64,000 nucleotides of DNA, from the NCBI RefSeq assembly GCF_022410465.1, contig NZ_JAJSON010000013.1, positions 1 through 64,000 on the forward strand, written 5' to 3'. The stretch comes from Christiangramia crocea. GTDB lineage: Bacteria; Bacteroidota; Bacteroidia; Flavobacteriales; Flavobacteriaceae. Positions 42,305 to 52,133 of this stretch are shown here, one piece after another (the first letter of the stretch is position 1; the number at the start of each line of letters is the position of its first letter). A program made the translations under genes and the position numbers. The notes beneath the pieces are model-generated. The model had not been told where the DNA came from and ran no database searches. It was given only the letters and a program-made list of their open reading frames with translations.

Positions 42305-45300
42305 CTATTTCCCTTCCATAATCAATGCCGGTAATTTCAAATCTTCATAAGCCTTGTTATAAGCTTCCATCTCTTCATTAATGATATTATCTCTTTCATT
42401 TTTATAAACCATCCAATCTTTTTTCAGGTCCTCGAATCGCGCTTTACTTCCTTCGGTTAATTCGGGATAGGGCCCTTGTATAAAGCCTCTTAAAAATAAA
42501 AGTTCTGCATTTAGCTTATTATTGAAATTTATAACATCCTGGAACGTCTTCTGCTTCGCCTGAATAAGATTTTCTTCCCACGAAGTAATACGCTGGTTCA
42601 GTTCTTCGCCTTTTTCCAGCAGAGCTTTAGCATCTTCCCGGTCCTTTAACAGGCCTCTGTAATTATCCAGCTGGGATTTCACTGAACGCAACTTGTTTAC
42701 AGACTCATGCATTTCTGTAAGTATAGCCTCGATCCCTGAAAGCATTTCCTGTTGTGCTGTATAATCTGATGCAGAAGCATCCATGTTTGGATCTGGAAGG
42801 ATGGTCACTCGGGTTTCCTTGATTTTATCCTCCAGGCTAAGACGCAAAGTATAAGTACCAGGTCCCACGTGTGAGCCATCGAGACTGCCAAAAGCAAATA
42901 CCTTATTAACTGCCGGCAGGGCCTCTTTTCCAAAATCCCAGGCAATTCTGTTATAGCCCTTTTTAGCAGGAAGCACCAGTGGTTTGGATGGTCCTCCGGG
43001 CCAGCTGGAAAAATCTTCCGATGCTATACTGCTTAGGGACCGGATTAATTTATCCCCCTGCAATATCTCCAGTTTAAGCGGAATAGAATCTGCAGGCTTT
43101 TCAGCCAGATAATAATCCACAATTACGCCCATGGGAGGGTTCTTGCCCATATCGGGATCAGAAGAATTTCCTCCAAAGAACAAATAGGTATCCTTAGGCT
43201 TAAAAATGGCCATCTCTTCTTCCGGCTGAACCTTATTCTGAATAGGTGCAAGATCATCAAGAATCCAGAACGAACGTCCCGCTGTTGCCGCCACCAGGTC
43301 GTTATCATGTATATATAGATCATTTACAGGCACTACAGGTAAATTAAGCTGAAATGGGACCCATTCCTTTCCATCGTTCCATGAGACGTACATCCCGGTT
43401 TCTGTACCGGCATATAACAGGCCTTTCTTTTTCTTATCTTCCCTTACCACTCGAACAAATGTATGATCACCGTTAATCCCATCTACAATAGAAGACCAGC
43501 TCTTACCGTAATTTGAGGTTTTAAATATGTACGGTTTCAGGTCCATGGATTTATATCTCATTACCACCGCGTAAGCGGTAGAAGGATCATGAGGAGATAC
43601 CTCAATGCTATTAACTATTCCTGGCTGAAGGTTTTTAGGGGTGATATTTTCCCAGCTATCCCCTCCATCTTTTGTAATATGGATTAACCCGTCATCTGTT
43701 CCTGCATAAAGGATTCCTTCTTCATGTGGGGATTCCACCAAATAGGTAATCGTATTATAATTTTCTCCCCCGGCAGCTTCATTTGTGAACGGGCCTCCTC
43801 CCGGCCCTTGTTTATCCTTTTCATCCCTGGTAAGATCGGGACTTACAATTTCCCAGCTAATGCCTCCGTCTGTAGTTTTGAAAACCCTGTTCCCTGCATG
43901 ATAAATCGTATTCCTATCATGCGGTGAAGAAATAATGGGTGCATTCCAGTTATGACGGTATTTTGCATTTTTTGGTTCCTTGCTTAAGCCTAGTTCCGGA
44001 TACTGATTGATCGGTTTACTCATATGGGTTTCCTTCATCCATTTTTCAATGATGCCCTGATAACAACCTCCATAAACATGAGACGGATCATCGGGATCAA
44101 AGGCCAGAAATGCACTTTCACAACCTGCAACCGAATACCAGTCTTTCCAGTCTATACCTCCATTCCTGGTGCGGCTGGCGATGGCAATAGCCGAGTTGTC
44201 CTGTTGACCGCCATATACATTATAAGGAACCTGGTTATCTGTGATCACTCTGTAAAATTGCGCAGTAGGCTGATTTTTCTGTGTGCTCCAGCTCTCGCCT
44301 CCATCATTGGAAATATTTGCTCCCCCATCATTAGCATTGATCAAGATCTTATTATTTTCAGGATGTATCCATAAATCGTGATTATCGCCATGGGGTGTTG
44401 GGACGTTGGAAAAACTTTTTCCGCCATCTATAGATTTCATTACCGGAGCATTTAAAACGTATACGATATTTTCGTTTTGAGGATCGGCGAAAATCTCCAT
44501 ATAATACCAGGCCCTTGCGATATTTACCCTTTCGTTGTTCACCTGTTTCCATTTCTCTCCTGCATCATCACTTCGGTAAACCCCTCCTTTTTCACCTTCC
44601 GCTTCTATTACGGCATAAACTCTTTCAGGATTTGCACGGGACACAGATATCCCAGCCTTTCCAAATTCTTCAGGCAGGCCCTCTTCCAGTCTCTTCCAGG
44701 TATCTCCACCATCTACCGACTTATACAAGCCTGAATTCTCACCCCCAGAAACCATTTTCCACGGATATCGTCTATGATCCCACATAGCAGCATACAGAAT
44801 ACGCGGATTCGTCATATCCATAGATAGTCCGGAAGCTCCTGTATTTTCATCCACGTAAAGAACTTTCTTCCAGGTTTTACCTCCATCGACCGACTTAAAA
44901 ATCCCTCTTTCTGCAGAAGGCCCATACTGGGCACCCTGGGCCGAAACGAAAACCGTTTCAGGATCATCTGGATGGACAATAACATCGGATATGTGTCTTG
45001 TGAACTCCAGACCTATATGCTCCCAGGTTTTTCCCGCATCGGTAGATTTATACATCCCCTCACCCATCGAGGTCATTACTCCTCTGGCGGCATGTTCTCC
45101 AGTACCAGCATAAATGATATTCGGGTCACTTTCCGACAGGCCTATAGCTCCAATAGTTCCGGTATTAAAAAAACCATCTGAAATATTTTTCCATGATTTA
45201 CCGTCATTGGTAGTCTTGAATATACCTCCCCCGGTTCCGCCCATATAATAGGTTCCCGGCTGCCCCACAACTCCTGTGGCGGCAACACTCCTCCCTCCAC

Positions 45301-45439
45301 GGAACGGACCAATATTTCTCCAGGCAAGATCGTTGTACTCATCATCTGGTTCCGGATTGTCAGTATTATTCTTTTGTTGAGCAATTAGAGATACACCGGC
45401 AAAAAAAATTGCCAGGACGGAAGTATAAAATAATTTCAT
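42305..45439 (-). CDS. VPS10/BNR-repeat secreted beta-propeller protein
   Basis: 1044 residues with signal peptide (to LIAQ, about 21). More than ten BNR/Asp-box motifs of the SxDGGKTW type (TTNDGKSWKNI, SVDGGKTWKKV, SSDDAGEKWKQ-like, KDGGDSWENI) make one or two beta-propellers over about residues 35-760, as in sortilin/VPS10 proteins. The C-terminal 280 residues hold an Ig-like stretch and a helical coil (KLRSVKSQLDNYRG). Such proteins are abundant in flavobacteria and sometimes called glycosyl hydrolases, but no catalytic residues are evident. Probably extracellular binding or scaffold. No C-terminal T9SS sorting domain is obvious. Confidence 0.85.
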   Translation of the reverse strand: MKLFYTSVLAIFFAGVSLIAQQKNNTDNPEPDDEYNDLAWRNIGPFRGGRSVAATGVVGQPGTYYMGGTGGGIFKTTNDGKSWKNISDGFFNTGTIGAIGLSESDPNIIYAGTGEHAARGVMTSMGEGMYKSTDAGKTWEHIGLEFTRHISDVIVHPDDPETVFVSAQGAQYGPSAERGIFKSVDGGKTWKKVLYVDENTGASGLSMDMTNPRILYAAMWDHRRYPWKMVSGGENSGLYKSVDGGDTWKRLEEGLPEEFGKAGISVSRANPERVYAVIEAEGEKGGVYRSDDAGEKWKQVNNERVNIARAWYYMEIFADPQNENIVYVLNAPVMKSIDGGKSFSNVPTPHGDNHDLWIHPENNKILINANDGGANISNDGGESWSTQKNQPTAQFYRVITDNQVPYNVYGGQQDNSAIAIASRTRNGGIDWKDWYSVAGCESAFLAFDPDDPSHVYGGCYQGIIEKWMKETHMSKPINQYPELGLSKEPKNAKYRHNWNAPIISSPHDRNTIYHAGNRVFKTTDGGISWEIVSPDLTRDEKDKQGPGGGPFTNEAAGGENYNTITYLVESPHEEGILYAGTDDGLIHITKDGGDSWENITPKNLQPGIVNSIEVSPHDPSTAYAVVMRYKSMDLKPYIFKTSNYGKSWSSIVDGINGDHTFVRVVREDKKKKGLLYAGTETGMYVSWNDGKEWVPFQLNLPVVPVNDLYIHDNDLVAATAGRSFWILDDLAPIQNKVQPEEEMAIFKPKDTYLFFGGNSSDPDMGKNPPMGVIVDYYLAEKPADSIPLKLEILQGDKLIRSLSSIASEDFSSWPGGPSKPLVLPAKKGYNRIAWDFGKEALPAVNKVFAFGSLDGSHVGPGTYTLRLSLEDKIKETRVTILPDPNMDASASDYTAQQEMLSGIEAILTEMHESVNKLRSVKSQLDNYRGLLKDREDAKALLEKGEELNQRITSWEENLIQAKQKTFQDVINFNNKLNAELLFLRGFIQGPYPELTEGSKARFEDLKKDWMVYKNERDNIINEEMEAYNKAYEDLKLPALIMEGK

Positions 45440-45507
45440 AAACTAAAATGGTTGGTTTAGAATTAATGGAATTTTTAGTTTCAGTAGTTAAGTTATAAAA
45501 ATAAGCC

Positions 45508-46947
45508 TTATAAACCTGAAGAGTCTTTTTTTCTCTTAAGAATCTCCAGTAAAAGTTGAATTTGGGCTAAATGTGCCCTGTAGACCAGCACGGCCACTCT
45601 AATCCAGAATACCCCATTTATACTGGTGGAAGACAGAAATATCCTTCCGTCTTTCTGAATGTCTTCCAGCAACTTCTTATTGAAACTATTGGCATCACCT
45701 TTCGCAGGAATATAACGAAACATAGATACGGAAAGTTGCGGTGCCGGCCCGACTTCAAAACCTTCAATTTTCTGAATCTCCCTATGGAAATATCTGGCCA
45801 GGTATATTTTTTCTTCCAGTGCCGCTCTGAAGGGTTTCAGCCCGAATAATTTCAAAGGCAGCCAGAGCCGCATACCCCTGAAATGTTTGGTAAGTTCAGG
45901 AGAGATATCGGCAGGGGAAATCTCCTCGTTTTCCGCACGTGTATCCTGCATATAATCGGCCAGGTAATGATGCACTTCTAAAAGGGCCTCTTTTTGCTTT
46001 ATCAGCACAGCTCCTGTACCAAAAGGCAGGAAAAGGGATTTATGCGGATCCAGGATGATGGAGTCGGCTCTCTCTACTCCCACAAACTTATCTCTCATTT
46101 GCGGCACCAGTTTAAAGAATCCCCCGTAAGCTGCATCAATATGGAACCAAAGTCCATATTTCTCCGCTATATCGGCAATGTCATTAATTGGATCTACGGC
46201 CCCGGTGTTGGTGGTTCCAACGGAAGCAATGATAAAGAATGGAATCAATCCTTTCTTCCTGTCATCTATAATTGTCTTTTCCAGCTCATTTGCAGAAATT
46301 TTCAAATTCTCATCCATCGGCACATACCTCAAAACAGCTTCAGATAAACCCGCAATGCGAATAGCCTTTTGGATAGAATGATGAGCCTGTTCCGAAAGAT
46401 AGATCACCGCTCTTTCGAAATCACGAGCCTTAAGATTTTGAGCTTCACGTGCAGTTACAATGGCAATGAGATTTGCAATAGAACCTCCTGAAGTGAGATT
46501 CCCGGCAGAATTTTCCGGGAAACCCATCAGCCTGCACATCCATCGCAATAGCATATTCTCAAGCCTCACGGCTCCGGGAGCAGCATAGAAAACACCCGCA
46601 TACCTGTTGCTTACGGCTGCCATATAATCACCAAGCGCTGAAGGATAAATACCTCCGCCCGGAATATAACCCAGGTAACCACCAGAAGCCGGGTTGATCC
46701 CTACCCGGTCTATGTTGCCTTCCACAGCCTTAATAAGACTGTCAATTTCTGTGGGTTCTTCGGAAATATCAAATTTATATATGCCCTTTCCTTTTTCTTC
46801 GGAATGATAATAGGCCTTATCCTGTTCAATATTCTTTAGGAAATTAGCTGAATATTGAAGTACCTGAGCGTTCCAGTTTTCTTTTTGCTCAGGTGAAGGA
46901 CTAAGAAGTCTTGAAATTTTTTCGAGTTCCTTTATTCTTTCGATCAT
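45508..46947 (-). CDS. PLP-dependent group II decarboxylase
   Basis: 479 residues of the aromatic-amino-acid/glutamate decarboxylase superfamily. PLP-binding Lys 303 in DPHKSLFLPFG, the preceding HIDAAYGG with the cofactor-binding Asp, and SGGSIANLIAIVTARE in the substrate-phosphate region. The closing segment NGVFWIRVAVLVYRAH is typical. Converts an amino acid to an amine; the substrate is not readable. Followed by a GNAT gene 20 bp upstream on the same strand (it is transcribed after that gene), hinting at acetylation or resistance to the amine, which is speculation. Confidence 0.88.
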   Translation of the reverse strand: MIERIKELEKISRLLSPSPEQKENWNAQVLQYSANFLKNIEQDKAYYHSEEKGKGIYKFDISEEPTEIDSLIKAVEGNIDRVGINPASGGYLGYIPGGGIYPSALGDYMAAVSNRYAGVFYAAPGAVRLENMLLRWMCRLMGFPENSAGNLTSGGSIANLIAIVTAREAQNLKARDFERAVIYLSEQAHHSIQKAIRIAGLSEAVLRYVPMDENLKISANELEKTIIDDRKKGLIPFFIIASVGTTNTGAVDPINDIADIAEKYGLWFHIDAAYGGFFKLVPQMRDKFVGVERADSIILDPHKSLFLPFGTGAVLIKQKEALLEVHHYLADYMQDTRAENEEISPADISPELTKHFRGMRLWLPLKLFGLKPFRAALEEKIYLARYFHREIQKIEGFEVGPAPQLSVSMFRYIPAKGDANSFNKKLLEDIQKDGRIFLSSTSINGVFWIRVAVLVYRAHLAQIQLLLEILKRKKDSSGL

Positions 46948-46966
46948 TATTGAAATTTAATGAAGA

Positions 46967-47521
46967 TTAATTCCAGTCCCAAACTATCACTATCCATTCT
47001 ATCCCTGAACTATCCTTATACCGGTCTATTTCCTTGAAACCTATTTTTTTATGTGCATTTAAGGAACGGGAATTTAAGGAAGAGATTTCGGTTATGGCAA
47101 AATCATAATTTGCAGAATAAAAATCCTTATAGGCCTTATAGCAGGAAAATAAAACTCCTTTCCCGCGATATTCCTTTGCAACACAAACCTGGCCAACAAC
47201 CAGATAATTATATGATGTAATTCCCCTATTATTAATGATTAGTTCTTTAAACCGCTCGAACATGGGTCTAAGAACCGGCACTTCATGCTCAGATATAATA
47301 GTCATTGCAAGCAAGTAAGCTATGACCTGCCCATTATATTCTGCAATCACATGCTTTTCAGTTTGATTTAGATTGTATAATTGCTCAAAAGAATGCTGTA
47401 CGGTCACAAAACCCTGGGTAGTTATCTCCTCCAAACTGAGATTTTGCCTTAGGTTCTGTTTTTGAAGGTCAAGTATACCTCTGAGGTCGGCTTCAGATTC
47501 TCCGGTTCTGTAATTTATCAA
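46967..47521 (-). CDS. GNAT family N-acetyltransferase
   Basis: 184 residues. The acetyl-CoA loop is VCVAKEYRGKGVLFSCYKAY (Q/RxxGxG/A variant with YRGKGV), preceded by strand YNYLVVGQ and followed by AITEISSLNSRSLNAHKKIGF, the usual GNAT ending. Substrate unknown. It lies 24 bp from the M20 peptidase gene and 19 bp before the decarboxylase gene, so peptidase, GNAT and decarboxylase may form one operon. Confidence 0.88.
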   Translation of the reverse strand: MINYRTGESEADLRGILDLQKQNLRQNLSLEEITTQGFVTVQHSFEQLYNLNQTEKHVIAEYNGQVIAYLLAMTIISEHEVPVLRPMFERFKELIINNRGITSYNYLVVGQVCVAKEYRGKGVLFSCYKAYKDFYSANYDFAITEISSLNSRSLNAHKKIGFKEIDRYKDSSGIEWIVIVWDWN

Positions 47522-47545
47522 CTTTTTAGTAGTTAACCTGTTTAG

Positions 47546-48856
47546 TTACTTAAACCTTTTCATCTGCGACAGCCTGTGCATCAGGATAGCCGCTCTTTTA
47601 GCCTGACGTGAGACCATATTCAAATTTCCGGTTTCATTCACCGTATGATCATCTGCACCGCTTAGTCCGAGTCCATCTACAGCCATTTCAACATGTCCCT
47701 CGGAAAATGAAATATCAGCGGCCCCAGCGTTTCTCGGATCAACAGCATAAACCTCTCCAAACCCGAGATCCTGGCTTATCTCGTTATAATATTCCAGCAA
47801 TTTTGAATTGCCCTCGGCAGGTGCGAGAGGAGGATAGCCCCCATCATCAAAACTGAGTTGTGCTTCCGTTTGTGGATAATTTTCAGTAACTATTTTGGTC
47901 ATGGTAGCTTTTGCCCGGGCTAATTGCTCTAAAGAAACGGCCCTTATATCTCCTCTTACAACTGCCTTTTGCGCAACCACGTTCGTTTTACCAAATGCTG
48001 TACCGCCAGTATTGTCTGCTTTCACATCCACCGAAGTTCCTCCCAGAATAAATCCCGGATTAAAAGTAAGATTCTCTTCTGAAGACAATTCGGCATAGAA
48101 TTCATTAAGGATTCGGGAAGCCTCATATATGGCTCCGGTTCCTACCTTATCGGTAAATACCTGTGAAGAATGTGCTGCATTGCCACTTACTTCAAGCTTC
48201 CAGCTTGTGGAGCCTCTTCTCGAGATCACAATGGTCTCCGGGTTTCCATCACCATTCTCAAAACCAAGGGCTACATCTGCCCACTTCGCCCCTTCTACAA
48301 GTTCTTCCTTTGAAAGTTCAATGGGATCCCCGCTTTTTTCTTCATCCCCGGTCATCACTATCTTTACCGACATTTCATCCAATACACCCGCCTCCTTTAG
48401 AGCGCGCATAGCCAGAATTATTACCACATCACCACCCTTCATATCGGCTACTCCTGGCGCTTTCATAATGGAGTCATTCTCCATAGTTGAACTTTGAAAC
48501 GGACTGTCCAGTTCAAATACCGTATCCAGATGGCCTATAAGTAATAATTTCAGACCTGGCCTGCCTTCGTGAGTAGCGACTAAATGACCCGCACGTCCAT
48601 AAGGTTCGCCTGAAGTAAGCTGAGTTTCAAAACCCAGTTTATCCAGTTCAGTCTTAAAAAGTTTACCCACTTCCCGTACTCCTTCAAAATTCATGGTACC
48701 GCTGTTTATGTTCACAGCTTCTGTAAGCAGGTCAATGGATGCCTCGGTATGTTCATCAACCGACTTTACGATCTTCTTTTCCACCCTGTTGAGCTGGGCG
48801 AAAGAAAATACCGGAATTAAAATAAGGAGAAAGAGACTGATCTTGATTAATTTCAT
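47546..48856 (-). CDS. secreted M20/M28-fold carboxypeptidase
   Basis: 436 residues from MKLIKISLFL with signal peptide ending FAQ (about 21); 45 residues further upstream are not needed. M20 metal motifs: LLIGHLDTVFE, GVADMKGGDVV with the bridging Asp, TGDEEKSGD with the catalytic Glu, and a final GLSGADDHTVNE supplying the last His. A dimerization domain sits in between. Close to glutamate carboxypeptidase G2-type enzymes. Acts in the periplasm; provides free amino acids. Confidence 0.9.
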   Translation of the reverse strand: MKLIKISLFLLILIPVFSFAQLNRVEKKIVKSVDEHTEASIDLLTEAVNINSGTMNFEGVREVGKLFKTELDKLGFETQLTSGEPYGRAGHLVATHEGRPGLKLLLIGHLDTVFELDSPFQSSTMENDSIMKAPGVADMKGGDVVIILAMRALKEAGVLDEMSVKIVMTGDEEKSGDPIELSKEELVEGAKWADVALGFENGDGNPETIVISRRGSTSWKLEVSGNAAHSSQVFTDKVGTGAIYEASRILNEFYAELSSEENLTFNPGFILGGTSVDVKADNTGGTAFGKTNVVAQKAVVRGDIRAVSLEQLARAKATMTKIVTENYPQTEAQLSFDDGGYPPLAPAEGNSKLLEYYNEISQDLGFGEVYAVDPRNAGAADISFSEGHVEMAVDGLGLSGADDHTVNETGNLNMVSRQAKRAAILMHRLSQMKRFK

Positions 48857-48975
48857 ATTGTAGATTATTATATTAAGCCTACATTTTCTTAAAGACAGAA
48901 GGCATATTTTCAATTCCGATAAAAATACAAAAAAGCTTAGACCAGATACTACCGGATACGAGCTCCAATTATAAA

Positions 48976-49007
48976 AAAAGTCCGGCCTCATATAAAGCCG
49001 GACTTTT
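48976..49007 (-). terminator. terminator of haloperoxidase-like gene 1
   Basis: AAAAGTCCGGC / GCCGGACTTTT, an 11-bp perfect stem with a 10-nt loop and T run, 20 bp after the stop on the minus strand. Confidence 0.85.
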
Positions 49008-49026
49008 AAGCAAAACCACCCGATTT

Positions 49027-50418
49027 TTAAAGGAACTTCTTAATTTCCCTCAGGTTATTTTCAAAAATATACTTTCCAAGTTCTCGCCCATGTCGTTCAC
49101 CAACCTCAGCACCCTGCCTGAAATCGTAACCGGCATAGACTCCAAAAATGCTTTTTTCTGAAGCCATTTCGGAAAAAGTATCCATATACCTTTCAACACC
49201 AGGCAAATAGTACGGACTACTGACATTAAAATTTGCAACATCGCTATGGAAATAGGATTTTAGAATTTCGGCCGCAGCACCTGCACTATATGCATTAGAA
49301 GGCGGAAAGGTTGGGTTGGGAGGAGTGGGACTCGGCGAGGAAGGGGTCCAGCTCACATCTCCTATAGTAGATTCATTACCGTCTGAATCGCCAGCCCTGA
49401 TCGCTGTAATAGGCCGCCAGAAAGCATAATGAAATTTCTCTTCAAATGAAGCAATATAAGAATCTATCACCGACATTTGAATAAGCCCTATTAACCGCGC
49501 TGCTTCCCAGCCATCCAGTTTTCTATTTTCTACTAATATTCGGGTTAGCCGGTTCATGGAACTTGAAGAAGTTTCCCTCCAGAAAATACTAATCTCGGTT
49601 TGATCTGCAGTGCGCAGCGGGCAATTGTTGCAACCCAGTTCTTTCACTTCATTATAATCGGCCAAATACTCTTCAGAATTAATAGAATATGGAGCTTCAT
49701 CCATGAACTGGTCACTAGACAGAATTCCAAACGGAGTAAGATTCCCCAGATTTGCTCCAAACACCCCATTTGCAGGCCAGATGGGACCAGGAAACACATA
49801 AGGCGGATAATTTGCCTGGTAGTCACCAGGTTCAGTACCTCCAATATAGCTGGAAAAACCAATAGAAATATCACCTGCTCTTTTAGAAAGAACAGCTGCC
49901 GCTGCATCTTTACCAATGTTAATTCCTCTGCTTTTAAGATCGGAATCTTCAATGCCTGAAAGGATAATACTTAATTGGGATTCCGAGGCCATGGCTGCGG
50001 GAGGATAAAGCTGAACGATCATATCCCTTGCTGCCTGAGATACTGCAGCATCGGCAATGGAATGGATGTTTTTCTTAGTAATCCCTTCCGCATCCACATC
50101 AGAATTATCCAGCGCATAGGTCTCGAATTTTGGCACTACATTGTTCAAAGCATCATGCATGGCCAAAGTTACCATGGCATAGATCTTTACTTCCAGGGGT
50201 TGGGGGATTTGCTGGTCTAAATTCTGACTGAGTAACTCGTTCCACTGCAGTACGGCTTCATTGCTATAGGAATTTATCATTCCATTGTTAAAATTTTGCC
50301 CTTTTGCATCTGCAGAATACAATAAATGGGAGTCATTAGATTCGATTGAATCCTTTTCACAAGATCCTAGACCAATAATAAATATCAGTCCGCCTAAAAA
50401 TTTAAGTTTCGCATTCAT
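49027..50418 (-). CDS. haloperoxidase-like lipoprotein 1, predicted pseudoenzyme
   Basis: 463 residues, lipobox LGSC (about Cys 20). Closely similar along its length to the next gene, a PAP2-superfamily vanadium-dependent haloperoxidase homolog. It keeps the first vanadate motif (K-x6-RP in KFHYAFWRP) but not the others: the PSxH site reads FPPSN (acid-base His replaced by Asn 375), and the SRx5H site reads FGVYAGYD (Ser to Phe, Arg to Gly 426, vanadate-ligating His to Asp 432). Haloperoxidase activity is therefore not expected; a structural or binding role, or decay, is possible. It has its own promoter region and strong terminator. Confidence 0.85.
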   Translation of the reverse strand: MNAKLKFLGGLIFIIGLGSCEKDSIESNDSHLLYSADAKGQNFNNGMINSYSNEAVLQWNELLSQNLDQQIPQPLEVKIYAMVTLAMHDALNNVVPKFETYALDNSDVDAEGITKKNIHSIADAAVSQAARDMIVQLYPPAAMASESQLSIILSGIEDSDLKSRGINIGKDAAAAVLSKRAGDISIGFSSYIGGTEPGDYQANYPPYVFPGPIWPANGVFGANLGNLTPFGILSSDQFMDEAPYSINSEEYLADYNEVKELGCNNCPLRTADQTEISIFWRETSSSSMNRLTRILVENRKLDGWEAARLIGLIQMSVIDSYIASFEEKFHYAFWRPITAIRAGDSDGNESTIGDVSWTPSSPSPTPPNPTFPPSNAYSAGAAAEILKSYFHSDVANFNVSSPYYLPGVERYMDTFSEMASEKSIFGVYAGYDFRQGAEVGERHGRELGKYIFENNLREIKKFL

Positions 50419-50468
50419 AACTAATGGATTAATTAGACTAAAATGATGACAATGCAGGGGTTGCCACT

Positions 50469-50517
50469 ATAAAATTGGAAATTTACAGGCATATTCTGGT
50501 GGTATAAAAACGACATT
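50469..50517. repeat. shared upstream element, copy 1
   Basis: 49 bp matching 52076-52124 at 46 positions, about 50 bp before the gene start in each case. The central dyad seen in copy 2 is broken here (ACAGG-CATAT-TCTGG). Confidence 0.75.
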
Positions 50518-50536
50518 CTCACCACGAGAAATAGAG

Positions 50537-50570
50537 GAAGTCCGGATCCCTCTGTAGCGACCCGGACTTC
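50537..50570 (-). terminator. terminator of haloperoxidase-like gene 2
   Basis: GAAGTCCGG / CCGGACTTC, 9-bp stem with a 16-nt loop, 67 bp after the stop of gene 2; the T run is weak. The stem core is the same AAGTCCGG sequence as in the terminator of gene 1. Confidence 0.6.
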
Positions 50571-50636
50571 TCTCAAAAATTCACAGGAAATCACATAGAA
50601 ACTGTAAACTCCTTCTATTCTTTCACTAAAAACACT

Positions 50637-52025
50637 TTACAAAATCTTTTTAAGTTCCCTCAGGTTATTTTGAAATACATAATTGCCAAGTTCTTTCCCC
50701 TGTCTTTCACCTACTTCTATAGCATGTCTAAAGTGATAACCTATATAAATCCTGGAGATAGCTGTTTCGTAAGACATTTGCGAAAAGCTGGTCAAATGAC
50801 GTTCAACTCCGGGTAAGTAATACGGACTTGTAAGATTCAGATTGATATGATCACTATTGAAATAAGATTTAAAAACAGCTGCGGCAGAACCGCCGGCATA
50901 GGCATGAGTTGAAGGGAATTCTGCTGTGGGAGGTGTAAAGAAACTTGATGTCCAGGTTAGATCCCCAACGGTAGCATCAACTCCGTCAAAGTCCCCGGCA
51001 CGTATGGCCGAGACCGGTCTCCAGAATTTGTAATAGGCCTTGCCTTCGAATGAGGCTATATAGGCATCTATTACCGCCATTTCTACAAGACCTATTAACC
51101 TTGCTGCTTCCCAGCCATCCAGTTTTCGCTCCTCTATTAAGATTCTTGCCAACCTGTTCATGGAACTGGCATTGCTTTCAATCCAGAAGGCACCTATCTC
51201 AGTTTGTTCATCAGTTCTCATGGGACAGTTGGTACATCCAAGAGATTTAACCTCATTATAATCTGCCACATATTCACTGGAGTTTAAAGGATAAAGGCCC
51301 TCATCCCTGAACTGATCTCCTGAAATTATTCCGAATGGGGTAAGCTCGCCCATATTAGGAGCGTAAGCTGCATTTGCTGGCCATATTGGCGGATTGGCAA
51401 GCATAAAGGGCATATAATTGACCTGATATTCTCCCGGTGCGGTCCCCCCGATATATGTTTCAAAACGCAGTGGAAAATCATTCGCTCTTTTTTCCAGCAT
51501 GGCTGCCGCGGCATTCTTGCCTATATTAATACCTCTGATTTTAAGATCTGAATCTTCAATCCCCGCAAGAATGGAATTCAACTGGGCATCAGCGGCAGCT
51601 GCCGATGCCGGAAACAGCTGAACCATCATATCCCTCGCCGCCTGTGAGACCGCAGCATCGGCTATGGAATGGATATTCTTTTTGGAAATACCAGTGGCAT
51701 CAACTTCTAAATTATCCAGCGTATAGGTCTCATATTTTGGAACTACATTGTTCAAAGCATCGTGCATAGCCAGCGTGACCATTGCATATATCTTAGATTC
51801 CGCCGGCAGCGGCATAAGGTCATCTATAGACTGACTTAATAATTCGTTCCATTGAAGTACAACTTCATTACTGTATGAATTTATCATACCATTATTGAAG
51901 TTTTGGACGCCTTTTATGTCGGCTGAAGATAATTCGGCGTCGCCAGATTCGATCACGTCTTTTTCACATGACCCCAGACTAATTAGGATTATTAGTCCAC
52001 CTAAAAATTTGAATGTCGTTTTCAT
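50637..52025 (-). CDS. vanadium-dependent haloperoxidase-like lipoprotein 2
   Basis: 462 residues, lipobox LGSC. PAP2-superfamily haloperoxidase homolog with three vanadate motifs: K329-x6-R336-P (KAYYKFWRP), PSTH with acid-base His 374, and SRx5H (SRIYIGYH) with Arg 425 and vanadate-ligating His 431. The Asp that often follows three residues after that His is Ala. A CxNCP loop (GCTNCP) is shared with copy 1. Family members oxidise halides with peroxide or dephosphorylate lipids; which applies here is unknown. Envelope-anchored. The AraC-type gene just upstream may regulate it. Confidence 0.85.
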   Translation of the reverse strand: MKTTFKFLGGLIILISLGSCEKDVIESGDAELSSADIKGVQNFNNGMINSYSNEVVLQWNELLSQSIDDLMPLPAESKIYAMVTLAMHDALNNVVPKYETYTLDNLEVDATGISKKNIHSIADAAVSQAARDMMVQLFPASAAAADAQLNSILAGIEDSDLKIRGINIGKNAAAAMLEKRANDFPLRFETYIGGTAPGEYQVNYMPFMLANPPIWPANAAYAPNMGELTPFGIISGDQFRDEGLYPLNSSEYVADYNEVKSLGCTNCPMRTDEQTEIGAFWIESNASSMNRLARILIEERKLDGWEAARLIGLVEMAVIDAYIASFEGKAYYKFWRPVSAIRAGDFDGVDATVGDLTWTSSFFTPPTAEFPSTHAYAGGSAAAVFKSYFNSDHINLNLTSPYYLPGVERHLTSFSQMSYETAISRIYIGYHFRHAIEVGERQGKELGNYVFQNNLRELKKIL

Positions 52026-52075
52026 AACTGATGAATTAATTAAACAAAATGGATGACAACGCAGGGATTGACAAC

Positions 52076-52124
52076 ATAAAATTGGAAATTTCCAGACATA
52101 TTCTGGTGGTAAAAAAACGACATT
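52076..52124. repeat. shared upstream element, copy 2, with CCAGA-N5-TCTGG dyad
   Basis: 49 bp nearly identical to 50469-50517. It contains the perfect dyad CCAGA-CATAT-TCTGG at 52092-52106. It lies between the AraC-type gene stop and the haloperoxidase 2 start. A regulator site retained by duplication is the simplest reading. Confidence 0.7.
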
Positions 52125-52133
52125 GATTAGGCC

